Shown here in pieces: positions 24,301 through 36,300 of a stretch of DNA of 64,000 nt. The stretch lies in NCBI GenBank assembly GCA_019426215.1, contig CM033408.1, forward strand, positions 22,884,375-22,948,374, read 5' to 3'. How positions within the stretch are numbered: position 1 is the stretch's first letter; each line of letters starts with the position of its first letter. The notes beneath the pieces are model-generated. The model ran no database searches. It was not told the DNA's origin and saw only the letters and a program-made list of their open reading frames with translations. A program made the position numbers and the translations under genes. The stretch comes from Buddleja alternifolia. Its lineage: Eukaryota > Streptophyta > Magnoliopsida > Lamiales > Scrophulariaceae.

Positions 24301-27300
24301 TTCAGTTGGGGTTTCAGCCGGCCTGCAACCAAGTAAACCTGTCTCCCCAAGTAAATCAAGAACATATTTGCGTTGATTAACAAATATACCTTCCTTAGAT
24401 CTGGCAAACTCCATCCCTAGGAAATATTTCAGTGCACCCAAGTCTTTGATCTCAAATTCATCAGCAAGTCTCTTCTTCAATCTGTCTAATTCAACATTAT
24501 CATCACCTGTCAAGATTATGTCATCTACATAAACAATCAAAATAGCAATTTTTCCTTCCCTTGAATGTTTATAAAACATAGTATGATCTGCTAGACTTTG
24601 ACAATAACCATAACTCTTTACCGCCATTCCAAAACGTTCAAACCATGCTCTAGGAGATTGTTTGAGTCCATAGAGGGACTTCTTTAATCTACAAACTTTA
24701 TCTTTGCCGAACCTTTCCTCAAAACCTGGTGGTAAGTTCATAAAAACTTCCTCTACTAAGTCTCCATTTAAAAAGGCGTTTTTTACATCTAATTGATGTA
24801 ATGGCCAGTTGAAACTTGAGGCTACAGAAAGTAAAATCCGAATTGAGTTTATTTGGGCCACTGGAGCAAATGTCTCCTGATAATCTATCCCATATGTTTG
24901 AGTAAATCCCTTTGCCACAAGCCTCGCCTTGTATCTTTCTATGCTACCATCAACTTTGCATTTTACAGTAAAAACCCATTTACACCCAACTGTCCTCTTA
25001 TCTCTCGGTAAATCAACAACCTCCCAAGTGTCATTTTTTCTAAGAGCATTCATCTCTTCCATAACAGCTAATTTCCAATTTGAATCACCTAGGGCTTCCT
25101 GAATGTTTCTCGGAACAAACAAGTGAGAAATTTTAGTAGTAAATGCTCTATGACCGTCAGAAAGTTTTTGGTATGATAAGTATTTGGCTATCGGGTGATT
25201 AGTGCAAGAACGAACCTTTTTTCGGATAGCAATAGGCACATTAAGGTCCGATAACTCATTGTCAGACAACACAATTGAAAGAGGAGTTGGAATGGAAGGA
25301 GGAATAGGGCTAGGATTACCTGGAATTTTCAAGGATTCATCCATCGGGAAATTTGATTGATCTTGTGCTAAATTGATAGGTTGATCTTTACTCTCCTTTT
25401 GAGTTCTTCTTCTAGTATAAACTAAAAGCTCAGTATCCGGATGAGTTGGATTATGCAGTATTTCTCCCCCTGTCGATGAAGCATCTATATTTGGCAATAG
25501 AAGATTAGAATCTCCTAAGTTTCCAGTATCTTGAACATCTATTTTTTCTATTGTTTCAAATTTATCATAAGGAGCATTGAAAGTGCTATAAATTGGATTA
25601 GGCAAAGGAGTTGAAATACTCCAAAATTTATCTTCTTCATTCGCCTTCTCCCCCTGAAGATAATTTTTACCAAAATAGGGCTGATTTTCTAAAAAGGAGA
25701 CATCCATACTAACATGGATTTTTCTAGTTTGAGGATTATAGCACTTGTATCCTTTTTTGTTTGGGGAGTACCCAATAAAAACACATTTTTCAGCCCTAGG
25801 ATCAAGTTTAGATCTAAAAGTGCTAGGTATGTGAACAAACACGGTGCAACCAAAAACTTTTAAAGGTAGATCAGAATGTATTCTAGATGTAGGAAAAATT
25901 TTCTTAAAACATTCTAAAGGTGTGATATACTTCAAAACTCGTGTTGGCATCCTATTAATCAAATATGATGCTGTTAAAACAGCTTCTCCCCATAAATACT
26001 TTGGAACATGCATAGAAAACATTATGGCACGGGCCACTTCAAGAAGATGTTTATTTTTTCTTTCAGCAATTCCATTTTGTTTAGGGGTGTCTCGACATGT
26101 AGATTGATGGTGAACACCTTTTTCTTTTAAAAAACTTCTCAAGCATTCATTAAAATATTCAGTTCCATTATTAGACTGTAGTATACTGATCTTTGTTTGG
26201 AAATGATTTTCAATCATAATATAAAAGGCTTTGAACAAATTTTCCACTTCAGATTTTTCACTCATCAAATATATCCAACACAATCGAGTATGATCATCTA
26301 TGAAAGTCACAAACCATTTCTTTCCAGATATTGTGCTAATTTTTGAAGGTCCCCAAATGTCACTATGGATTAAATAAAAAGGTTTTGAAGGACGATAAGG
26401 TTTTGAAATATAAGTTGAACGATGACTTTTTGACAAATAGCAACTTTCACATTGTAAAGATGAACAATCCAAATTTTTAAACAAAGTAGGGAACAAATAT
26501 TTAAGATAAGGGAAACTCGGATGTCCTAACCTACGATGCCAAAGCATTATTTGTTCATGAACAGGGATAGAACGAATACTACCGAGTCCTTGAGCTTTTT
26601 TATTATCAAAAAAGTTGTCATCGAAGTAGTAAAGACCTTCTATCTTTCTAGCACTTCCAATCATCATCCCCGAGTTTCGATCCTAAAATGCACAATGAGA
26701 GTCAAAGAAAGTGACACGACAATTAGAATCTTTGGATAATTTACTCACAGACAAAAGATTACAAGCAAGTTTAGGAACATGGAGAACAGACTTAAGATCT
26801 ATTTTCTCTGAAATTTTTATTAGGCCTTTTCCTGCAATAGGTGAAAAACTGCCATCTGCGATTCTAACTTTTTCATGTCCAGAACATGGTGAATAGATAC
26901 TAAATAAGTGGGAAAGAGAGGTCATGTGATCAGAGGCTCCTGAATCTATTATCCAAGGGGAGGAAGATAAAGAACAGGACAGAGCATTAGGATTACTACC
27001 TGTTTGAGTAAGAAAAATATTAGGAATACCAGATGAATGATTGGATTTTAGCTGTTTGAGAAGATGAACCAAATGCTCTTTGGTGAAGGAACATGTCTCC
27101 ACTTCATCTGCCCTCCTCTGGTTGGCAAAGTTCCTGCTAGCATTTGCATTATACGCAGCTAATGCCATTTCAGCAAATATACTAACCCTTTTTCCAAGCA
27201 TTACACTCTTACAACTCTCCTCTCTCCGGGCTTCACTATTTTGGATCGGAGGAGGAGCATAATCAAGTGAAATGTCTGACATGGTTAAGTGTTTTATTTA

Positions 27301-30300
27301 AAATTAAAGAATCAGCAGCCAAGTTGGCTCTGATACCATGTAAACTGAAATGTAAGAGACATAGGTTGGAGGAAAATAATATTTCTTCTCATAATTTTCT
27401 CTAACTTACAATAGCATTATATGATCCCCTTTTATAGAAGATTACTAGAATAATAAAAAAGGAAACTAACTAATGATATAACCTATTCTAGGACAAATCC
27501 CTTAACATAAGGAGTTTGTCTAAAACTATTTACACAAAATAGAAATCTGAATTAAAGTGCCACAATATAATCAAATCCTCCTCAAATAATTTAGGCAAGA
27601 TTCCAGCCTAATAATTCCTGCAATTTAGCCAGATAACCATATTTCCATATTTTCAACAGAATATTTTGTTGCCGTTCAGTCCTGCTGTTAAGGTACAACA
27701 AACTCAACGGGAGAAGATGGCTATTATGAGTTTTTTGGCGGGGCTTAATCCTCAATTTGAGATTGTCAAATCTCATATTCTCTCAAGTCCTGACATTTCC
27801 TCTTTGTATGAGGTGTTTACTAGGGTTCTTCGTACTGATACAAGTGCTTTTGTGACTTCTTCGGCTCCCGTCTCTAGTGCTCTTATCAGTCGCAATACTG
27901 GATCAGGGATACGATCCTCTCGCCAGAATTATAGCAGAGGAGGCAGACTGGTAGTCAGGATAAGGAAAAGATTGAGTGCTATTATTGTCATGAGGAGGGT
28001 CATACCAAACGCACATGCCCCAAGCTGCAAAACACATCTTACAAGTCTCGTTCCGCTAATATTGCAGCTGCTCCCACTGTCTCTTCCCCTGAACAGTCTA
28101 TCACGGACTCTGCAGTTGACTTTGCTAAGTTTCGTCAGTACCAAGAATCATTAAAGACCTCATCTCATCCAGTCACCGCCATCGCTGAATCAGGTAATCC
28201 CACTTCGTGCCTCCTTTCCTCCTCCTCACAATGGGTCATTGACTCTGGAGCTTCCGATCATATGTCAGGTAATCCTAATATATATACTACCTTTCAAACA
28301 CACACCTCTTCATCTTATGTAACTTTAGCTGATGGTTCTACATCCACCATTCTAGGATTTGGTACTGTTAATCCTACTCCATCACTTTCCCTATCGTCAA
28401 TCTTAAATCTTCCAAATTTCTCTTTTAATTTAATGTCTGTGAGTAAAATTACTCGTGCCCTAAATTGTTGTCTCATTCTTTCCCGATTATTGTTTGTTTC
28501 AAGATCTGTTGACGAAGCAGATTATTGGTAGAGGACATGTATCGGTAGGTCTCTACATTCTGGATCCTCAGGCACAGGTGCCCAGGTCAATTGCTTGCTC
28601 GGTTGTAGTGACACCTTTTGAAGCCCATTGTTGGTTAGGACACCCATCTCTAGTCGCGTTAAAGAAACTTTGTCCTCAGTTCCGAAATATACCGTCTTCA
28701 GATTGTGAGTCGTGTCAGTATGCAAAACATCATTGTTTGTCTTATGTTTATAGAGTTAATAAAAGAGTCTATTCTCGTTTTGAAGTAGTTCATTCAGACG
28801 TTTGGGGTCCTTGTCCTGTTACATCCAAATCTGGTTTTCGATATTTTGTTACTTTTGTTGATGACTTTTCCAGAATGACTTGGCTTTATTTTATGAAGAA
28901 TCGTTCAGAACTTTTTTCACATTTTAATGCTTTCTGTGTTGAAATTCACACACAATTTAATACTTCGGTACGTACCCTGTGAAGTGACAATGCCAAAGAA
29001 TACTTTTCTGATTCCTTTCAGACTTATATGATTAAACATGGAATTCTCCATCAATCTTCGTGTGTTGATACACCTTCTCAAAATGGGGTTGCTGAAAGAA
29101 AAAAATCGACACCTGCTTGAGACAGCCTGAGCATTGCTCTTCCAAACACATGTCCCTAAACACTTTTGGGCCGATGCTGTCTCCACCGCCTATTTTCTCA
29201 TTAATCGGATGCCATCCACAGTTCTTCATGGTGAGATCCCTTATAGTGTCTTATTCCCCACAAAACCCCTATTTCCCATCGAACCTCGTTTATTTGGTAG
29301 TATTTGCTTTGTTCGTGATGTGCGTCCTCATGTTACGAAGTTAGATCCTAAGTCAGTCAAATGTGTTTTTCTGGGTTACTCTCGGTTACAAAAAGGATAT
29401 AGGTGTTATTGTCCTAGTCTTAACAAATACTTTGTGTTTGCTGATGTCACCTTCATGGAAAATTATGCTTTCTTTCCTGTTTTTTCTCGTCCTACTGACA
29501 GTCAGGGGGAGAATGATGATTTGCTCGTTTACCAGATAACCTACCAGTCACCAACTGTTACTCCTACACCTAGTGTTGCTCCTACTGAACCGGTCATTGC
29601 TCCTCCACCTATTCGCTATGTTTATTCCAGACGACGAGATCCTCCTATTACATGTCCAACACCAGTTTCTCCTTTGCCATCTAATCCTTCAGACAATGTC
29701 GGTGATCTTCCTATTGCTCTTCGTAAAGGTAAACGACAATGCACATATCCCATTTCCTCTTTTGTTTCCTATGATCATTTATCATCTTCTACATGTTCGT
29801 TTGTTGCTTCCCTTGATTCTGTATCTCTGCCTAAAACTGTTTGTGAAGCCTTGTCTCATCCTGGTTGGCGTGCGGCTATGACAGAAGAGATGAATGCCTT
29901 AGATGTTAATGGCACTTGGAATTTAGTGAATTACCTGCAGGTAAGACTGCTATAGGCTGTAAATGGGTTTTTGCAATCAAAGTAAATCCTGATGGCTCTG
30001 TAGCTGGACTTAAAACTCGCCTTGTCGCTAAAGGCTATGCCTAGACACTTATGGTGTGGATTATTCTGAAACTTTCTCTCCTATGGATAAATTGACTTCA
30101 GTTCGGTTATTCCTGTCTATGGCTGCCACTCATGATTGGCACTTGCACCAGTTCGACATCAAAAATGCTTTCTTACATGGAGATTTACTCGAGGAGGTTT
30201 ATATGGAGCAACCACCTGGGTTTGTTGCTCAGGGGGAGTATGGGAAAGTTTGTCATCTTCGAAAATCTCTGTATGGTTTGAAACAGAGTCCTCGTGCGTG

Positions 30301-33300
30301 GTTTGGCAAATTCAATCAGGCAATTGAAAAGTTTGGAATGAAAAAGAGTAAGTCTGATCATTCAGTGTTTTATAAACACTCTTCGTCTGGCGTTATTCTC
30401 CTTGTTGTATATGTAGATGATATTATTATTACCGGAAGTGATGCTATGGGGATTTCATCTTTGAAGACTTTTCTTCACAGCCAGCTCCACACAAAGGATT
30501 TAGGGTCGTTGAAGTATTTTGTGGGAGTTGGGGTAACAAGAAGCAAGAAAGGCATATTTTTATCACAAAGGAAATATGTGCTTGATTTGTTAACGGAGAC
30601 AGGAAAGATAGGAGCTAAACCATGTAGTACTCCGATGCCACCTAATCTACAACTCACGAATGAAGGAGACTTATTTGAGGATCCTAAGAGGTATAGAAGG
30701 TTGGTGGGGAAATTGAATTATCTTATAGTAACTCGCCCTGATATCGCATATTGTGTTAGCACTGTGAGTCAATTTATGTCTTCTCCAACGGTTCATCATT
30801 GGGCTACTTTAGAACAGATTTTGTGCTACTTAAAGGGAGCTCCTGGACGAGGTATACTGTATAAGAATCATGGTCACACTCGTATAGAGTGCTATTCAGA
30901 TGCAGATTGGGCAGGATCTAAAATTGATCGAAGATCTACCACAGGTTATTGTGTATTCCTTGGAGGAAATTTGATGTCATGGAAAAGCAAGAAACAACGT
31001 GTTGTATCCCGCTCTAGTGCAGAATCAGAGTATAGAGCTATGGCTCAGTCTACTTGTGAAATAATGTGGATATATCAGTTATTAACTGAAGTGGAAGTCT
31101 CAATGCCAACAAAACTTTGGTGTGATAACCAAGCTGCTCTTCATATTACCTCCAATCCTGTGTTTCATGAACGAACTAAACATATTGAGATTGACTGTCA
31201 TTTCGTTCATGAAAAGGTGCAACAAAATCTCATTTCTACGGAGTATGTGAAAACAGGGGAACAATTAGGAGATCTTTTCACTAAGGCTTTAAATGGGGTT
31301 CAGGTTGATTATCTTTGTAACAAGTTGGACATAATTAATATCTATGCTCCAACTTGAGGGGGAGTGTTATAATAGGAAAATATAGATATTTTGGCAAATA
31401 TGTTGGGATTTGAATAAATCCCTTACCTTACTTAGATGTATCTTGTGTGTATATATAGGTGTATTATTTTCATATCAATATACAGAAAATTCCCACATCC
31501 TTCTCTACAATAACTAACCTTTGTAATGTGAATAATGATGGTTTATAGCTTTAGCTTAATTAAAAAAAAAGAAGTTTGTGATGCCATGTCAAGAAAGAGT
31601 TCAGAAAGTGCTTTCAGCATCTGAGACTTTTTTGTTCATATGGAATTGCTTTCTGCATTTCCTTCTGTGCTTTTTATCATGTCTTGTTGCTGTCGGATGT
31701 TTATTTTGTGTGTTTTCCCCTGAAAACTTTTTGTTTCAAGAGAAGGTTTTACAGTTATGTGGTGCCTAATTTATGTATAATATATTTGTTTGAACAGCTC
31801 GGTCCATGTCTAATTTTCAATTATTTAATTCTCCTCTTAGATAGTGTCAACTTGAACTCTGTCTGTATACCTGATTTTCATATTATCAACAGCATGACAC
31901 AAGGCTTGGAGCACCTAGTAGTCTAGTTTGTCCTTATTTCCTAATTTTTCTGGAATTTATATAGAGTTAAAACACTACTCATTAAGTCTCACTTATCTGA
32001 TATTGAATTATTTTGTCGTTATACTATCCTAATTAGAAATCACTACTTGTTTATGCGATGTTAATGTGCGCAACCAATATTCCAATATAATCACATTTTT
32101 CTTGCTATATCTAAAGTTTGATTGATCTTATTGTTTCCCTGTAATCAGCAGTTCATAGAAAAAGAGTTCCTCTGCTTTCTTCTGTTGTAACTGGCCACTA
32201 GCTATATCCATTAATGTATTTAGTCGAAGTTACACTAACTAATTTTTTATATTTACTTTCTTCTGAAGGATCTTGATGATTTGGTGGACGCAGCATTAAC
32301 ATATTACGGTAGAAAGAAAATGTTGGATAGCACATCCATTCCCTTGAATTTGGAGAAAGACAACGATCCTCGATTACTGACATCTCCTTTGAAATTCCCG
32401 GGTAAGCTGGAAGTTGATGTCCTCAACAACCGACTGTTCATTTCTGACAGCAACCACAACCGCATAGTAAGTTATATATATCTCTCAACCTTCTTTGCGC
32501 CTCGCTGTATTCTAATATTCATGCACATAGTCATTTTAAAATTCACAGCTTACCTTTTTTCCTAAAGCACTTTTGTAATTTTATGTATTATCCTTTTACG
32601 TCCCTTGCTTCTTCGCAGTGCAAGCAAATGCTTGTGGAAATGTATATATACCATGTGTAACCATTTGTGTAATTGATTGAGCTCAGGTAGTGACTGACCT
32701 TGATGGTAACTTCAAAGTGCAAATCGGAAGCAGCGGAGAAGAGGGTTTTCGTGATGGTAATTTTGATGATGCCATGTTCAACCGCCCACAGGTCATTATT
32801 TTTTTAGTCTTTTTGGGTATCTTATGTTTTTAGAAATAATTGCTTGTACTTTTGTGGCTTTTGGCCCAGTTGAAAACTACTTTTTTTTTTACTTGCTTCA
32901 TGACATCGTTGATGTATATTTGTTTTTGTAGGGTCTTGCTTACAACGCGAAGAAAAACCTTTTATATGTAGCTGACACGGAAAATCATGCTCTAAGGTAG
33001 CAGTGGTCCAGGACACATGATTACGTTTTTCACTTTCTCATTGTCTTTATTTATTTATTTTATATTTGTACAAGTGAACTCAATAGATTAAAGTTTCTGA
33101 ATTCGTAAATTGTCGAGGGACTACTTAGAAACTATGAGATCGGCATGAGTGTTTGATTTTTCTGGTTGGTATTTTTTTATCTCTAATGTATGCTTGGTTG
33201 GTCCCAAAAGCTGGAGGGAAGTTCGAGTAGCTAGACTCACCTTGTTGGTTCTAAAGATAGCGTGAGGAAGACAAAGTGGAGACAATCATTCTTATAAGAA

Positions 33301-36300
33301 TTAACTTTCTCTTCCCTTCTTGAACATTGCGGACGGAGGGGGTATTACAACGAGTAAATAAGTCTCAAGTCATATTTTTGAATAAAAATATAGGGTACAT
33401 TGATGAACTTATGAACAATAAGAATAATGCCCTCTCTTTTCCACAATTTTCTCTCATCTTTCTTATTTTCTTCTCCCTCCCTTTTTCTTGCTCCGGATAA
33501 GGTTGAATAGAAAGTGTATTACTATATTTGGATTCTTTTTCATTTTTATTTTGTCAAAGAATCTTTTAAAACGAATTTGTTTCGGATTATTGACTTACAA
33601 ACTTTGACCAACTAAGTTGTCATGTTGATTTCACGTTTCATTTCCCGAACACATGTCTGGTTTTACCTTGTTTATAATATTTTCAAAAAGCAGTTTCAGG
33701 AAATACAAACATGTTTTCAGAGTGTAATGACAAAATATTTTGGGAGACGAAACCAATCATAGACTTCTCTAGTGAGAAGAGTACATTCCGGCTTTCCTCC
33801 AAATATTGATATCGCAATCTGTCCTTGTGCTATTTAGTAATACACTTTTACATATTTGCAAAGGAGCATTTATTTGTAAGTGTCCCATATTGAGAACCTT
33901 AAGAAGATCAAACAGAGCAGGAACCATCTATTATTCCCAAGTGTTAATCATGCATTGTACTTTTGTAAGAGTACCTGTCACTAGTTAAATTGAGGGTAGT
34001 ATTCATAATCCTTCCTTTGCTTACGTATCGAACTTCTACTATTGTAGGTTGGTTGATTTTGTAGATGAAACTGTGCGAACACTAGCTGGAAATGGAACTA
34101 AAGGTTCTGACTACAAAGGAGGAGGATCAGGAACCACTCAGGTAAGATTTTTGAAAACACCAAAACATAAAAATATTTATGGATTGTAAAGGTCGTGGAG
34201 ATGGGAATTCTTCTGAATGGACAATATCATTCTTGAGTGCAGTTAGTAATATTTACGTAAAATCTATTAACAACACAGACGATAATCCTCAATATGTAAT
34301 TTAATATTTTTTTCGTGATATTTCAGCTCCTAAATTCCCCTTGGGACGTCTGCTTTGAGTCTGTAAATGAAGTTGTTTACATTGCGATGGCTGGCCAGCA
34401 TCAGATTTGGAAACATAATACATTAGATGGAACTACTAGAGCTTTCAGCGGTGATGGCTATGAAAGAAACCTGAATGGTGCCAGGTAAGTTGCATGTTTT
34501 CTGCTACATGTGTGTCTGAGTGTCTCTTCATACCAGTTGAATTTTTGAGGCCAAGCAGCACTAGTACATTCTTTATTACACCGCACTAGGATAGGATCTA
34601 TTTGTTTTGTGTACGTGTTTAGTTTCTGTGAGCCTTGTCTCTGTTGGATGTTGGAATTAAAATATGCAGCTTTGAACTAAAATAAGCTACATATTTATTT
34701 TTAATTTGTAACGGGCCTTGGTTACGTCACCTTTCAGTATAGTTTTTGCTTCAATGGAATGTTGGCCCTTTCTAGTATTGCAGTATATTTGAGAAACCAG
34801 AAACTAACCTTTGTGGTCAATTGATGCTCTAGTTCCTTTTTGTTTTTTTATATCTCTAATATTGACATACAAAAATAATGACAAAGGTATTATTTTAGAT
34901 GACAACCATGATGGTAGAATAGAGTAACTGTATGTAGTAATGATAATAGTGATGGACTTCCCTGATTTTCATTGATTATATGAGTGATAATCAAATGATA
35001 AATTGACCCCCGGATAGACTTATATGATGTCTACGATAGAGAAACCATATAAACCAATTTATCATCCTCTTAATAGTTCACCATTGAAAGACGAATATAC
35101 TATCTAAAGAGAATTAGGCATATGAATCCAAGTATGTTAACATTTTCAGGTGATGGGCTGTCAATGTGTGAAATATTCTACAGTTAATATGCTGAATTAG
35201 GATTGCATAAACTTCCGACTGAATAAAAAATGGTTAATCTATAGTCCACTACAACACGAAGGAGGGGTAGTCCTTTGTATTTAGTCGTCTTTGTGTTTCA
35301 TTACTTCAAGTATCTGATTTGTACATCTGTCACTACTTATTGAAATCACAAGTTACCTCTTCAAAAACATTATATGCTTTTTACATGGTTAGTTTTTGAT
35401 TTTTTAATTCCCGTCTTTTTTCTCTTCCTTTTTTCCGTGACCTTTATTTGTATGTTGGGACAGTTCTGGAAGCACTTCATTTGCTCAACCTTCCGGAATT
35501 TCATTGTCCCCTGGTATGTGATAACAAATTAAAACTAACTTCTTAAGACACCTCTGTGACTATATTATTGTTAATTCATGCATTCTTATTATCGTCTTTA
35601 TAGATTTAAAGGAAGCATATATTGCTGATAGTGAGAGTAGCTCCATTCGAGCACTTGATCTAACAACTGGAGGGTCAAAATTACTCGCTGGTGGTGATCC
35701 AATTTTCTCCGACAATTTATTTAAGGTATTTATGCTCCCATTAGGAGCCTTATCTATCGTTTTTAACTAGTTGGAAATCAAGCTTATTTAAGAACTTGGC
35801 TCTGTTACATGTTGCAGTTTGGAGACCATGATGGAGTGGGTTCTGAAGTACTCCTCCAACATCCATTGGGTGTTTTGTGTGGAAAAGATGGTCAAATTTA
35901 TTTTGCAGATTCTTATAATCACAAGGTACTTAACTTTTCCCTAGATTTTTCTTCAATTAATGAAGGGTTCTAATCGTAGCCTCTAAATTTTTTTGAAAAA
36001 ACCTTCCCTTCTTTAATTAAGTTCATCTTCTGCCATAATTTTTCATATTTTCAGATTAAGAAGCTTGATTTAGCTAGTAGAAGAGTGAGTACATTAGCGG
36101 GCACTGGAAAAGCTGGATTCAAGGACGGAACGGCCTTGGAAGCCCAGGTAAAGAGGCATCGTTCAAGTTTTCTTGATCGAAAGGGAAGTTTAGTGTTATG
36201 TTCAATCTAAAGTAAATAAACTGTTAGTTTTTCTAACAAGAGTTTAATATCAAAAGCGAAGTTTGGTGTTAAATTCAAACTGTGCCATTTAAAAGCACTA

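Larger units (their letters stand above)
23248..27658 (-). mobile_element. Inner Copia LTR retrotransposon nested in the outer gag
   Basis: LTRs of 320 bp (23248-23567 and 27339-27658) begin TGTAAACTG and end CAACA, and differ at only four positions. The primer-binding site is the initiator-tRNA-Met type TGGTATCAGAGCC (27338-27326 on the minus strand), and the polypurine tract TTGAGGAGGAG abuts the left LTR. Flanking target copies GAGTA (23243-23247) and GAATA (27659-27663) match at 4 of 5. The element is antisense to SOQ1 and to the outer element. Its total length of 4411 bp is short because most of gag is missing. Confidence 0.96.
22818..28154 (+). pseudogene. Outer Copia gag, interrupted by the inner Copia insertion
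   Basis: The first part (22818-23247) encodes a Copia-type gag N-terminus (UBN2/DUF4219-like, with [17 protein letters not shown]). The inner element then interrupts it. The gag frame resumes at 27659 in the same phase once the inner element and one target copy are disregarded ([16 protein letters not shown], then [10 protein letters not shown]). A frameshift near 27940 puts the zinc knuckle (C-x2-C-x4-H-x4-C, 27977-28018) in a different frame. The break by the inner element is therefore later than loss of selection, or close to it. Confidence 0.85.
22242..31509 (+). mobile_element. Outer Copia LTR retrotransposon in SOQ1 intron 15, disabled
   Basis: LTRs of 145 bp (22242-22386 and 31365-31509) begin TGTTATAATAGG and end ACA, differ at 4 positions, and are flanked by a perfect 5-bp target duplication ATAAC (22237-22241, 31510-31514). 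The primer-binding site TGGTATCGAGCC follows the 5' LTR, and a polypurine tract GAGGGGGAG precedes the 3' LTR. The element runs in the same direction as SOQ1. Without the inner element it is about 4.85 kb, normal for plant Copia. The coding region has stops and frameshifts in several places. Confidence 0.97.
18746..32466 (+). other. SOQ1: SOQ1 exons 13-16: thioredoxin-like domain, split by a 10.5-kb intron
   Basis: Exon 13 carries the redox motif WTYCCINC, with the CxxC pair at residues 460 and 463 and an extra cysteine at 459; this motif is characteristic of SOQ1. Exon 14 gives the following strand and helix ([11 protein letters not shown]), exon 15 the cis-proline region [11 protein letters not shown], and exon 16 the last helix before the propeller. 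Intron 15 (21773-32268) is stretched by nested Copia elements and intron 14 (19470-21649) by a Gypsy relic, so the domain that needs both cysteines is assembled across the two most invaded introns apart from intron 27. Confidence 0.9.

Noticed and set aside
30056..31357. 433-codon RT/RNase H frame as an independent functional gene
   Set aside because: It lacks its own start context and the N-terminal RT part; it is the surviving piece of a broken Copia polyprotein between that element's integrase and 3' LTR.
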